Shown in pieces: positions 28,305-36,426 of a stretch of DNA of 64,000 bases. The stretch's first letter is position 1; every line of letters begins with the position of its first letter. The notes under the pieces are model-generated. The model was not told the DNA's origin and searched no databases. It saw only the letters and a list, made by a program, of their open reading frames with translations. Source of the DNA: Runella salmonicolor. Its GTDB lineage: Bacteria > Bacteroidota > Bacteroidia > Cytophagales > Spirosomataceae. Location of the stretch: NCBI RefSeq assembly GCF_024158025.1, contig NZ_JAMZEL010000001.1:558001-622000 (forward strand), in the 5' to 3' direction. A program made the translations under genes and the position numbers.

Positions 28305-28958
28305 ATGAACCCTAAACTTTTGAGCATCATCGTCCCGTTGTTATGGGTAAGCATGGTGCAGGCTCAGATACCAGTGGAAGTGTTCGGTGGCGACAAAAAA
28401 GCGAGTTTTGACATGATGTTTTTTAAGTTCTTCAAAAACAAAGAAGGTCAAAATAGCCACTTTCTTTTTTTTACACGAGAGCGAGCAGTGGTTGATTATA
28501 AACAAACAGCAACGAGCAATTTGCCGCAATTTGGCTTTACAGAAGCTTTTTCGTACAATCATCCTGCGTTCAAGGGTTTTGCGCCGGTGTTGGTTGGGCA
28601 GGTATTGAATAGAGGCACGTTTGCAAAAACTGGTATTCAATACGCCCATGTGTCTGCAACACTCACGGTGTTTGGTTGGTCGGTCGTAGCGTTAGAAAGC
28701 AAGCCAGATATTGATTTATTTTTGCTTTTGCGCTACACCCCACCATTGAACAAAAAATGGCATTTGTTCAGTCAAATTGAACTCATAAATGCCTTGCCAA
28801 CGGACCAAACAACCTATTTTAATTTTGCCCAACGCCTGCGTTTGGGTTTGAAAAAAGCAGACTGGCAGTTGGGTCTGGGAAGCGATTTGTCGGCGGCGGG
28901 ACGAAAAAGCTACACCACTACCCAAAATACAGGTTTATTCATTCGTCACGAATTTTGA
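28305..28958 (+). CDS. Hypothetical secreted/outer-membrane protein
   Basis: Function not recognised. Seen: signal peptide (LLSIIVPLLWVSMVQAQ), then alternating polar/hydrophobic strands with a terminal aromatic strand NTGLFIRHEF, which fits a small outer-membrane beta-barrel. The frame is open from 28242, but that part overlaps the upstream gene in another frame; the ATG at 28305 begins the signal peptide (217 aa). It sits 19 bp after the DJ-1 gene and 6 bp before the bestrophin gene. Confidence 0.75.
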   Translation: MNPKLLSIIVPLLWVSMVQAQIPVEVFGGDKKASFDMMFFKFFKNKEGQNSHFLFFTRERAVVDYKQTATSNLPQFGFTEAFSYNHPAFKGFAPVLVGQVLNRGTFAKTGIQYAHVSATLTVFGWSVVALESKPDIDLFLLLRYTPPLNKKWHLFSQIELINALPTDQTTYFNFAQRLRLGLKKADWQLGLGSDLSAAGRKSYTTTQNTGLFIRHEF

Positions 28959-28964
28959 AAGCGC

Positions 28965-29903
28965 ATGATTTTAAGAAAAATATTCAATCCTATCGCTGTC
29001 GTACGCTACATGCGCTGGGAATTGGCAGCATCTACTTTTTTGTCCACGGCTGTTTATTTTTTGTATCACAACCAGCCTTTGGGGAAAATCAGTATACCGT
29101 TTTCGCTGGCGGCTATTTTGGGCAGTGCCTTGGCGATTTTCTTGGCTTTTCGCAACAACAATTCCTATAACCGCTGGTGGGAAGCCCGCACGGTGTGGGG
29201 GAACATCATCAACAACAGCCGTATTTTTGCCCGACAAATCATTGCCAATGCCGATAGCGCTTTGTCAAGTGGTAAGGTAAGTGCTGAGCAAATCAACGAC
29301 TACAAAAAAGAAATGGTTTATCGTCAAATTGCTTTTACGCACGCTTTGCGCTTGCACCTACGAGGTCAAAAATCGCTGGACGAACTAAAACATTTGCTAT
29401 CAAAAGAAGAATTTGAACACGCCGTTCAGAAGCAAAACATTCCCAATTATTTGCTGTTTGTACAAGGCAAACGTATCAAAGACGGAATGAAAATGGAGAT
29501 TTTGGGGGCATTCGACAACATCAGTTTGGAACCTACTTTGGCAGGTTTCAACAATTTTCAAGGCGCTTGCGAGCGCATCAAAAACACGCCCTTGCTGAGG
29601 CAATACCATTTTTTTACCAAACTCTTTTTATGGGTTTTTATGGCAATATTGCCGTTTGCGCTGATTACAGATTTCTCAAAAATGGGCGCTCCTGCCTTGA
29701 TGATTCCCCTTAGCATTTTGGTCGCCTTTGTGTTCGGTGTGATGGGGAAAGTCGGCGAAGTAAACGAAGACCCTTTTGAAAACCGCATCACTGATATCCC
29801 GATGTCGGCAATGAGCAATACGATTGAGCGGGACTTGAAAGAAATGCTGGGCGAAACAGAATTGCCGCCCAAACATGGCCCGCAAGATGGTTTTTTATTC
29901 TGA
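28965..29903 (+). CDS. Bestrophin-family (UPF0187) membrane channel
   Basis: Inner-membrane bestrophin homologue, known elsewhere as a pentameric anion or cation channel. Seen: hydrophobic helices near the N-terminus (ELAASTFLSTAVYFLYH, IPFSLAAILGSALAIFLAF), the hallmark RNNNSYNRWWEARTVWG motif just after the second helix, and later hydrophobic helices (LFLWVFMAILPFALITDF, LMIPLSILVAFVFGVMG). 312 aa, normal for bacterial members. It lies in the DJ-1 cluster, so it may be part of the same stress response. Confidence 0.9.
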   Translation: MILRKIFNPIAVVRYMRWELAASTFLSTAVYFLYHNQPLGKISIPFSLAAILGSALAIFLAFRNNNSYNRWWEARTVWGNIINNSRIFARQIIANADSALSSGKVSAEQINDYKKEMVYRQIAFTHALRLHLRGQKSLDELKHLLSKEEFEHAVQKQNIPNYLLFVQGKRIKDGMKMEILGAFDNISLEPTLAGFNNFQGACERIKNTPLLRQYHFFTKLFLWVFMAILPFALITDFSKMGAPALMIPLSILVAFVFGVMGKVGEVNEDPFENRITDIPMSAMSNTIERDLKEMLGETELPPKHGPQDGFLF

Positions 29904-29983
29904 ACAACTCAATTTTATGTGGCATCGGCCTTTAAATTTGCATAAATGGCCAGACAACAATTGCATCAAATACTACTAAAATC

Positions 29984-30598
29984 ATGAAAATAGCCATTAT
30001 TGGTTCTGGAAATGTCGGTGGCGCATTAGCACTACAATGGATTAAGGCGGGTCATAGCGTTTTGATTGGCGCAAAATCCCCTTTGAGCGACAAAAACATT
30101 CGGCTCGCCACCAAAATTGGCGAAGATAAGTTTACCAATATCCCGTTTGCGGTCAAACAATCCGACGTGATTTTGATTGCCACACCGCCAACGGCCATTT
30201 TTGACATCATCGAACAAATGGGGGACGTATCGAATAAAATATTGATTGATGCGACCAACACCGTGCGTCAAAAACCTGCACCCTACGACACTGTTTATCA
30301 CGCTTTGACCGATAAAACCGCCGCACATGTGGTCAAATGCTTCAATTCAACGGGTTTTGAAAATATTTTGAATCCTGTTTATGATGGCGAAAAAATAGAT
30401 ATGTTTATGGCAGGCGACCACGCCGAAGCCAAACAAACTGCTTACCAGCTTGCGATTGATGCGGGTTTTGGCCATTGTTGGGATTTTGGAAAAGGTAACA
30501 AAGTGTTGTTATTAGAACAATTTGCTCTTTCGTGGATCAACCTCGCTACTATGCAAGGGCAAGGGCGGGCAATTGCTTTTCGGGTGGTAAAGCGGTAA
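29984..30598 (+). CDS. NADP-dependent oxidoreductase, F420-reductase-like Rossmann protein
   Basis: Small NAD(P)-binding protein of the NADPH-dependent F420 reductase-like family. Seen: N-terminal GSGNVGGAL dinucleotide-binding motif, VILIATPP, and LIDATNTV. The family in bacteria without F420 usually acts on other substrates, so the substrate is not known. It ends the DJ-1 cluster, followed by a strong hairpin at 30612. Confidence 0.85.
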   Translation: MKIAIIGSGNVGGALALQWIKAGHSVLIGAKSPLSDKNIRLATKIGEDKFTNIPFAVKQSDVILIATPPTAIFDIIEQMGDVSNKILIDATNTVRQKPAPYDTVYHALTDKTAAHVVKCFNSTGFENILNPVYDGEKIDMFMAGDHAEAKQTAYQLAIDAGFGHCWDFGKGNKVLLLEQFALSWINLATMQGQGRAIAFRVVKR

Positions 30599-30611
30599 AA
30601 GCTTTTTCCTT

Positions 30612-30663
30612 GGTTTCAGCATGAGGCGTATGTGTTCGTATTTACGACCCTCATGCTGAAACC
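30612..30663. terminator. Long hairpin between convergent genes, bidirectional terminator candidate
   Basis: GGTTTCAGCATGAGG (30612-30626) and CCTCATGCTGAAACC (30649-30663) are perfect reverse complements (15 bp) around a 22-nt loop. It separates the + strand oxidoreductase and the - strand GH78 gene. There is no strong T-run on either side, so it might act as an RNA-end protecting element or be a dispersed repeat. Confidence 0.65.
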
Positions 30664-30673
30664 CAAAACCACC

Positions 30674-33600
30674 TTACTCTTTTATTTCAAAAGTATAACT
30701 TCCCGAAACCAAGGGGATAATTACGCTCCCATTTTCTTGCTTCGCGCCTTTCCATGTGGCTATGCTTTTCCCACTTTCCGTGATTTGAGCCATGCTTTTT
30801 GCGGGTAAATACAAAGTAGCCGACGTGTTGGGCGGCACGGTAGTTTTATAAGTCCACTTGCCGTTTTCCCATTTCCATTCACTGCTGATTTTACCATAAA
30901 CAGAATCATAATAGCCTTTGGCAAAAGTCATTACCTTATCTGGGTCGGGCGTCGGTTTTAGCACAATTTGTTTGAAAGCAGCACTTTCGGGGTGGCGTTG
31001 AATACCCAACGAGTAATTGTACATCCACGACGCCACGGCGCCAAACGAATAGTGATTGAAGGAGTTCATGCTGTTGTTGCCTCCAAATCCGTTTTCGACG
31101 GTGTATGAGTTGAGGCGTTCCCAAATCGACGTTGCGCCGTTGACCACCGAATACAACCACGAAGGATAATTTTTTTGTTGCAACAATCGGTAAGCCATGT
31201 CGTGGTTGCCGTTTTCAGACAGGGCTTCGGAAATGGAGGCCGTGCCGATAAATCCCGTCATCAGTGAGTACTCAGGACGCTCAATGCCGCCATCGTCTTT
31301 GTTTTTTCGCTGAATGGCTTCGTTGAGGTACTTCACCGCGAAGGGCTTATTTTCTTCGTTGAATATCCCCAACGCCAACGGAATGGCATAAGATGCCTGT
31401 GTATCCATGAGTTGCCCTTTGTCGGATTTCTGCTCGGCCTGCTGCTGACCGGGAGGGCCCATGCGAGCCGCTCTTACACCCGACTTGACGGTGCGGTGCG
31501 TAGTTTTATCAACGTACACCTCGTTAAACTTCGCTTTGACGGCGTTGTGCTGCGTCGTAAAATTGGCCGCTTCTTCGGTTTTTCCCAGAATGGTCGCCAC
31601 TTTCGCCATGATTTCCAAGTCGTAGGCATAATAGGCCATCCAGAAAAGCGTATTGTCATTTTTACCATTTTCGGGACTCAACCAGTCGCCCAGCGGCCCT
31701 TCGTTCAGAATACCCGTTGCCTTTTCTACTTTGGTTTCCAAAAACGCTACGTACTTTTTCATGGCGTCATAATGCTCTTTTAGCAGCTGCACATCACCGT
31801 ATTGTCGATATGTTTCCCAAGCAACCACGATACCCGCGCTGCCCCAGAGGGTTCCGCCAAAACCACCGCCCATGGGAGCGACGTCGGTAAAACGGCCGCT
31901 TTCGGCCTGCACGTCGCGCATGGCCAAGAGGTGACGACGGAGAAACAAATCGGAATGGGTCAAATAAGTAGCACTGCGCGAAAACACCGAAATATCGCCG
32001 CTCCAGCCCATGCGTTCGTTGCGGGCGGGGGTATCGGTAGGAATAGAAAGGAAATTGCTGCGCAACGACCACGTAATGTTTTGCCAAAGTTTATTGACCA
32101 ACTCGTTGGAGGTTTCATAGCTTGACGAAAGGCCCGTAATTGAACTGATTACCAAGCCTTTGACCGAAGCCGCAGGAACCGCTTGGTCGATGCCCGTGAT
32201 TTCGACATAACGATAGCCGTGAAAAGTAAACCGGGGCTGAATGGTTTCGTCGCCGCCTTTCAGAATGTAGGTATCTTGGGTAAGGGCTGCGCGGATATTT
32301 TCCATCATTACCATTCCTTCATTCCCCTTATAATCAGGCAGATTCGGGTATTTTACCTCGGCATAGCGCAGAATAATCTCCTGTCCTTTTTTGCCATTTT
32401 TAATTTGAATCTGCGGTACCCCCACCATGTTTTGGCCCATGTCGTACACAAATACCTTGGGTCTCACTTCTTCCACGCTGCGGGCCGTGAGGGTTTTGAC
32501 GATGCTTGCATTGTCGCCCATTTGCCCGATGAGTTTGAAATCGTTGTACTCCAGCGACGACTTTCTACCCATCACATCGGTAAAAGTTCCCTTAAACGCG
32601 TTGCCATCCAGCGGCACTTCCACGGCCGATTTCCAGCCATTATCATTGTACGAAGCCAGCGACCAATCTTTTATCAGGGCTTCTTTGCCCGCATCATAGA
32701 CTTCCCCCTGGAAGAAACTTCCGTAGCGGACGGGGCCGTCGGTAAAGAGTTTCCAATCAGCAGGATTTGAGGTGATAATTTGCTCAGAACCATCGGAATA
32801 CGTAATGACCAATTTGCTCAACAGCGATTGACGGTCGCCGAAAAAATTCCAGCTTTCACCGCTAAACGTGATGTTTCCGCTCCACCAGCCTTCGCTCAAC
32901 CAAGCCCCGATGGCGTTTTTTGTGCCCTGTTTCACCGAAGCCGTCACGTCGTAGGTTTGGTACATGTGATTTTTGTTGTACTGCGTCAGGCCCGGATTAA
33001 AATAATCGTTGCTCACCCGCTGGCCGTTCAGAAACATCTCATAAATCCCGCGCGCCGTTACGTACAAACGGGCATTTTTGATGGACTTTGCCTGCGTCGA
33101 AAAGGTTGTCCTGAGCATTGGCGCCGCATTTTTGCTCGGATTAGCCAAAATTAGGGCATTGCCTTTGATTTTATAAGCGCCATTTTCAACCGTCAGATTA
33201 GGCGATTTGAAAATGCCCGAATAGGATGCCGAATTAAGTTTTTCCGTAAATAAAGCGTTGGAAGGAAAACGGTAGTTTTTGACGGTTACTTCCGAAAAAT
33301 GCGCCGTTTGACCATTCCCAACCCCAAAACCAATATCGGCCAACATCGGAAAACTGATGTAGTTGTTACCACTGCCAACGGGATTTAGGTTAATACCCCG
33401 CGCACCAAAGCCACCTCCCACCGCTGGGCCCGTTGTTTTTTCTTTCAGTTTGTTATCGTTTTCTCTTCCATCAATGTACAGCTCAAACAACCCAAAATTA
33501 CAGTCGGCAAATACCTTGTGTTTTTCATATTTATTGGCGTTATTAATGAGTTTCTGCGGAATCTCAAGGCTTTTAAAGGGCACTTCTGCTTTGTCGTCGA

Positions 33601-34294
33601 GCGTGTAGCCAACGCGATAAATATGCAATTTTGCTAATCCTTCGGGAGAATCATTTACGCCCGAAATGTCCAACTCAAACGCGATATAACTTTGATTATT
33701 ACCCGTTTCAACGCCCATTAGATTCAAGGCTTTTTTCATCAACCGCTTATCGTTTCCGCCAAACAAAAACGACGCTTTGGTCGAATTCGTAGCTTTATCG
33801 AGCTGAATACCGTATTCAAATTTGAATACCGACAGATAATGCGAATAAAACACCAAGTCATCCTCCCCGCCACCAATCCATCGCGCCCCCGACCAAGCGG
33901 AGATATTTGGGTTCATCAGGCCCGTTTCAAACCACGAACTGCTTGATACAGTAGCGTTTGCATTGTCCCAAACCGTGACTTTCCATGTGTAGCGCGTGGT
34001 GGCTTTTAGCGGAGTGCCCGCGTATTCGATACCGTGCGAAATATCGGAATTGACTTTTTTAGAATCCCAAACCACTTGATTATTAGCGTCGGTCACCACG
34101 ATTTGATAGGCTTTTTGGGCATACCCCCGTTTGGCATCTAAGGCCTTCATTTGCCAACTAAAATGCGGATTAGCAATGTCAATCCCCAAAGGTTTTTCCT
34201 GATAGTCCACGCTTAGATTGACTATGGACACACCCGCAAAAACGGGAGCCATCAGGGCGGTCAGCAATAAGAGAATAAAGGAGAATTTCTTCAT
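30674..34294 (-). CDS. Alpha-L-rhamnosidase, GH78, with inserted lectin-like domain
   Basis: Large secreted rhamnosidase that removes terminal alpha-L-rhamnose. Seen: signal peptide (residues 1-20), N-terminal fibronectin-like domain (NLSVDYQEKPLGIDIANPHF), an unusual inserted jelly-roll-like region at about 150-345 (GGNDKRLM, LYIDGREND), the Bac_rhamnosid N-terminal part (LYVTARGIYEMFLNGQRVSN), and the catalytic (alpha/alpha)6 barrel with IPTDTPARNERMGWSGD at 751-767, carrying Asp754, Glu760 and Asp767 (the usual RDER is RNER here). A 23-bp palindrome shared with the rhamnoside operon at 60.5 kb lies upstream. 1206 aa, longer than most GH78. Confidence 0.92.
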   Translation of the reverse strand: MKKFSFILLLLTALMAPVFAGVSIVNLSVDYQEKPLGIDIANPHFSWQMKALDAKRGYAQKAYQIVVTDANNQVVWDSKKVNSDISHGIEYAGTPLKATTRYTWKVTVWDNANATVSSSSWFETGLMNPNISAWSGARWIGGGEDDLVFYSHYLSVFKFEYGIQLDKATNSTKASFLFGGNDKRLMKKALNLMGVETGNNQSYIAFELDISGVNDSPEGLAKLHIYRVGYTLDDKAEVPFKSLEIPQKLINNANKYEKHKVFADCNFGLFELYIDGRENDNKLKEKTTGPAVGGGFGARGINLNPVGSGNNYISFPMLADIGFGVGNGQTAHFSEVTVKNYRFPSNALFTEKLNSASYSGIFKSPNLTVENGAYKIKGNALILANPSKNAAPMLRTTFSTQAKSIKNARLYVTARGIYEMFLNGQRVSNDYFNPGLTQYNKNHMYQTYDVTASVKQGTKNAIGAWLSEGWWSGNITFSGESWNFFGDRQSLLSKLVITYSDGSEQIITSNPADWKLFTDGPVRYGSFFQGEVYDAGKEALIKDWSLASYNDNGWKSAVEVPLDGNAFKGTFTDVMGRKSSLEYNDFKLIGQMGDNASIVKTLTARSVEEVRPKVFVYDMGQNMVGVPQIQIKNGKKGQEIILRYAEVKYPNLPDYKGNEGMVMMENIRAALTQDTYILKGGDETIQPRFTFHGYRYVEITGIDQAVPAASVKGLVISSITGLSSSYETSNELVNKLWQNITWSLRSNFLSIPTDTPARNERMGWSGDISVFSRSATYLTHSDLFLRRHLLAMRDVQAESGRFTDVAPMGGGFGGTLWGSAGIVVAWETYRQYGDVQLLKEHYDAMKKYVAFLETKVEKATGILNEGPLGDWLSPENGKNDNTLFWMAYYAYDLEIMAKVATILGKTEEAANFTTQHNAVKAKFNEVYVDKTTHRTVKSGVRAARMGPPGQQQAEQKSDKGQLMDTQASYAIPLALGIFNEENKPFAVKYLNEAIQRKNKDDGGIERPEYSLMTGFIGTASISEALSENGNHDMAYRLLQQKNYPSWLYSVVNGATSIWERLNSYTVENGFGGNNSMNSFNHYSFGAVASWMYNYSLGIQRHPESAAFKQIVLKPTPDPDKVMTFAKGYYDSVYGKISSEWKWENGKWTYKTTVPPNTSATLYLPAKSMAQITESGKSIATWKGAKQENGSVIIPLVSGSYTFEIKE

Positions 34295-34412
34295 AGGTTT
34301 TAGATGATTTCAGAGATGAGAAGGGCGTTATCAATGAATAGATTGGACAGTAGTCTTTTGTAAATTCAAAAGAATAACAATTTTATACTATCCGTATCCT
34401 GTACAATCCCAC

Positions 34413-34435
34413 TATTGACTCAGAGTGAGACAATA
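34413..34435. promoter_or_regulatory. 23-bp near-palindrome, shared operator candidate (copy 1)
   Basis: TATTGACTCA, three bases, TGAGACAATA. The only asymmetric pair in the arms is the A at position 6 (and 18). It lies about 120-140 bp upstream of the GH78 start, on the minus-strand side. A second copy with the same arms, TATTGACCCA...TGAGACAATA, lies at 60552-60574 upstream of the rhamnoside operon. In both, the word GTATCCTG lies about 12 bp away on the same side. Confidence 0.7.
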
Positions 34436-34472
34436 AAAAGAGAGCAACTTCATAAAATGAGTTTGTCTGTGT

Positions 34473-34517
34473 ATTTTTCACTATTCAATGATTTTTTCTC
34501 GTATTTTAGTGAAAAAT
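34473..34517. promoter_or_regulatory. Inverted repeat upstream of the HNH cassette
   Basis: ATTTTTCACTA (34473-34483) and TAGTGAAAAAT (34507-34517) are perfect reverse complements, 23 nt apart, ending 16 bp before the small-protein start codon. It could be a site for an autoregulator or an mRNA hairpin. Function unknown. Confidence 0.5.
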
Positions 34518-34533
34518 AAAGATTACAAGGGGT

Positions 34534-34914
34534 ATGAACTCTTCCGTTACAACACTTTTTCACGAGGCAGAACGCTTAGACAATCGTTCATTAGATGCCT
34601 TTATTGACGATATTCTTTCGTTGCGTATTCGGCGTGAAACTCCTGATAAACAGAAAGAAGAGGCTATGTTGTTAAAAAAAATAAACAGAAGCCTACCTAT
34701 TGAGCAAATACAACGTTTTAGAGTGTTAAACCAAAAGCGCTTGGAAGATGATATTTCAGAGCCAGAGTATGCTGAATTGCTTATTTTACTCGATAAAATT
34801 GAAAAGCTGAATGTGAGCCGTCTCAAATATTTAACCTCACTTGCCCGATTGCGTAAGGTTTCTGTCCGCGAATTGATGAATCAATTAGGTATTTCAAACT
34901 CCCTGAATGGCTAA
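34534..34914 (+). CDS. Small helical protein paired with HNH nuclease
   Basis: Function not recognised. Seen: 126 residues, highly charged and predicted helical throughout (LDAFIDDILSLRIRRETPDKQKEEAML, in pieces; KLNVSRLKYLTSLARLRKVS), no signal or membrane segment. It overlaps the HNH gene by 8 bp, so the two are translationally coupled. Similar small-gene-plus-HNH arrangements are known from cyanobacteria and Bacteroidota genomes as hypothetical neighbours. Whether it is an antitoxin, an immunity partner or a specificity factor is not shown. Confidence 0.65.
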   Translation: MNSSVTTLFHEAERLDNRSLDAFIDDILSLRIRRETPDKQKEEAMLLKKINRSLPIEQIQRFRVLNQKRLEDDISEPEYAELLILLDKIEKLNVSRLKYLTSLARLRKVSVRELMNQLGISNSLNG

Positions 34915-35332
34915 ATTTTATATTTCATCAAGTATCAAACAGGCCATTTTTGCAAGAGCGCAAGGTTATTGCGAGTATTGTAAAAGTTCTGCTGACTTTA
35001 CCACAGAACCATTTTCCATTGAGCATATCCTGCCGCTTTCTAAAAATGGCTCAAATGATTTTCTTAATTTGGCATTGGCCTGCCTCGGATGCAATATTAT
35101 CAAATCTGACAAAACTGAATTTATTGACCCTGTTTCATTACAAGTTTCCTCCTTGTTCAATCCACGTACAATGTTGTGGGATGATCATTTTATATGGGAT
35201 GACACATTGACCTCAATTATTGGCAAAACAGCTATCGGGCGAGCAACTATCGAAGCTTTAAAACTGAATCGCCGGCCATTAATAAACCTTAGACGCGCCC
35301 TAATTGCCATTGGCGAACATCCTCCTAAGTAA
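34907..35332 (+). CDS. HNH endonuclease
   Basis: Metal-dependent DNA nuclease of the HNH type with zinc-ribbon pairs. Seen: Cys22-x2-Cys25 (YCEYC), Glu39-His40 (SIEHILPLSKNGSNDF), Asn54 (FLNLALACLGCN), Cys59-x2-Cys62. The layout C..C / EH / N / C..C is the standard HNH domain; residues 80-141 carry no motif I recognise. It overlaps the upstream gene by 8 bp. Its biological role (defence, mobility, repair) is not shown. Confidence 0.88.
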   Translation: MAKFYISSSIKQAIFARAQGYCEYCKSSADFTTEPFSIEHILPLSKNGSNDFLNLALACLGCNIIKSDKTEFIDPVSLQVSSLFNPRTMLWDDHFIWDDTLTSIIGKTAIGRATIEALKLNRRPLINLRRALIAIGEHPPK

Positions 35333-35391
35333 CCCTACAAATAGTACGCCGCGCTGCGACTTATGTTTATCCTCCTTTTATTTCACATGAG

Positions 35392-36261
35392 TTAGTCTTT
35401 ATCCTCGTACGATACAAACTCATAGGTAGCGTCGCCACCAGATACATTAAATTTCAAAAAGCCCCTTGAACCATGTGTATTACCGCGCCAAGATGGTCGT
35501 CCAGCGATGGACCCACCAGTTATGTAGTGGGTTTTTCCCGCTATATTTAAGTCCTCAAACCAGTGAATGTGTCCTTGAAGAACAAACTTGAGGTTATGGT
35601 CTTTAAAAAGGGTTAAGACTTCGTTACGGTTAGAGACCGGGGGCTGAGAGAGATAGCCGTTTTGAGGTGGATACAAGTCATGGTAAGTTGTAACCAAAGG
35701 AATATGAGCGACCACCACCACGGGGGTTTCAGGTTTTACGGAACTGAGATCATTTTTTATCCATTTTAACTGACCTTCATCCACTCTCCCAATGTACTTA
35801 TAGTTATCTACATCCAGAACGTTTAAGACTATGAAATGCCATCCTTTGTGGTCAAATGAATAGTAGGGATCACCAAAATATCGCTTGAACATGCCCAATT
35901 TATAGTCGGGATGTGAGGAATCCTCTGGGCTTTCCTCGTATATTCCAAAAAGGTCGTGGTTTCCTACGCAATTGTAAACTGGAACTTTAAATCTACGAGT
36001 CTGACTAAGGTAATAGGTAAAAAGAGAATCTCCTTTTGCTCGATTCCCCCGCATAATATCAAAAATCTGGTCTCCACCCGAAAGCACAAAATCAGGTTTT
36101 ATTTGCTCTATTCGTTGTACTACTTTATTGAATGCTTTTTCTACGACGGGGTCGGGGCGTAGATGCATATCAGTCATAAAAACAAAGGAAAAGTTTCCGT
36201 TTTGAGCCAAAACTGTTTCTACACTGAGACAGTAAAACAAAACAAGTAGAAGGTGCTTCAT
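35392..36261 (-). CDS. Secreted calcineurin-like metallophosphoesterase
   Basis: Exported phosphoesterase with two-metal active site. Seen: signal peptide ending TVLAQ, then Asp31-x-His33 (MTDMHL), Gly-Gly-Asp64 (SGGDQIFD), Gly-Asn101-His102-Asp (VGNHDLFG), AHIPLVTTYHD, and GHIHWFED. These are the five canonical blocks. Natural substrate is unknown. It is converged upon by the HNH cassette and lies alone before a repeat-containing gap. Confidence 0.9.
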   Translation of the reverse strand: MKHLLLVLFYCLSVETVLAQNGNFSFVFMTDMHLRPDPVVEKAFNKVVQRIEQIKPDFVLSGGDQIFDIMRGNRAKGDSLFTYYLSQTRRFKVPVYNCVGNHDLFGIYEESPEDSSHPDYKLGMFKRYFGDPYYSFDHKGWHFIVLNVLDVDNYKYIGRVDEGQLKWIKNDLSSVKPETPVVVVAHIPLVTTYHDLYPPQNGYLSQPPVSNRNEVLTLFKDHNLKFVLQGHIHWFEDLNIAGKTHYITGGSIAGRPSWRGNTHGSRGFLKFNVSGGDATYEFVSYEDKD

Positions 36262-36354
36262 TATGAAAATACGATTTTTAGAGGTATAACTTAAAAAAGC
36301 ACTGTTCAGGCTATGGCGTTAGATAAATAAAAGAGATACAATTATTTCGCTCAT

Positions 36355-36417
36355 GGTGGTATTTTCACCGCCAAACCCCTCTGAAGTTGATGAAAAACAC
36401 CAACTTCGGCAGAGACT
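36355..36417. repeat. Intergenic hairpin repeat, family with GGTGGT...CCGCC core
   Basis: GGTGGT ATTTTC ACCGCC (36355-36372) is followed by a hairpin GAAGTTG...CAACTTC (36383-36411). The sequence aligns with 46078-46154 and with the TTGGCGGTGAGAACACC elements at 55.96 and 56.98 kb (opposite orientation). It lies downstream of the minus-strand molybdopterin gene, like the others at gene ends. Confidence 0.65.
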
Positions 36418-36426
36418 CTAACTACT

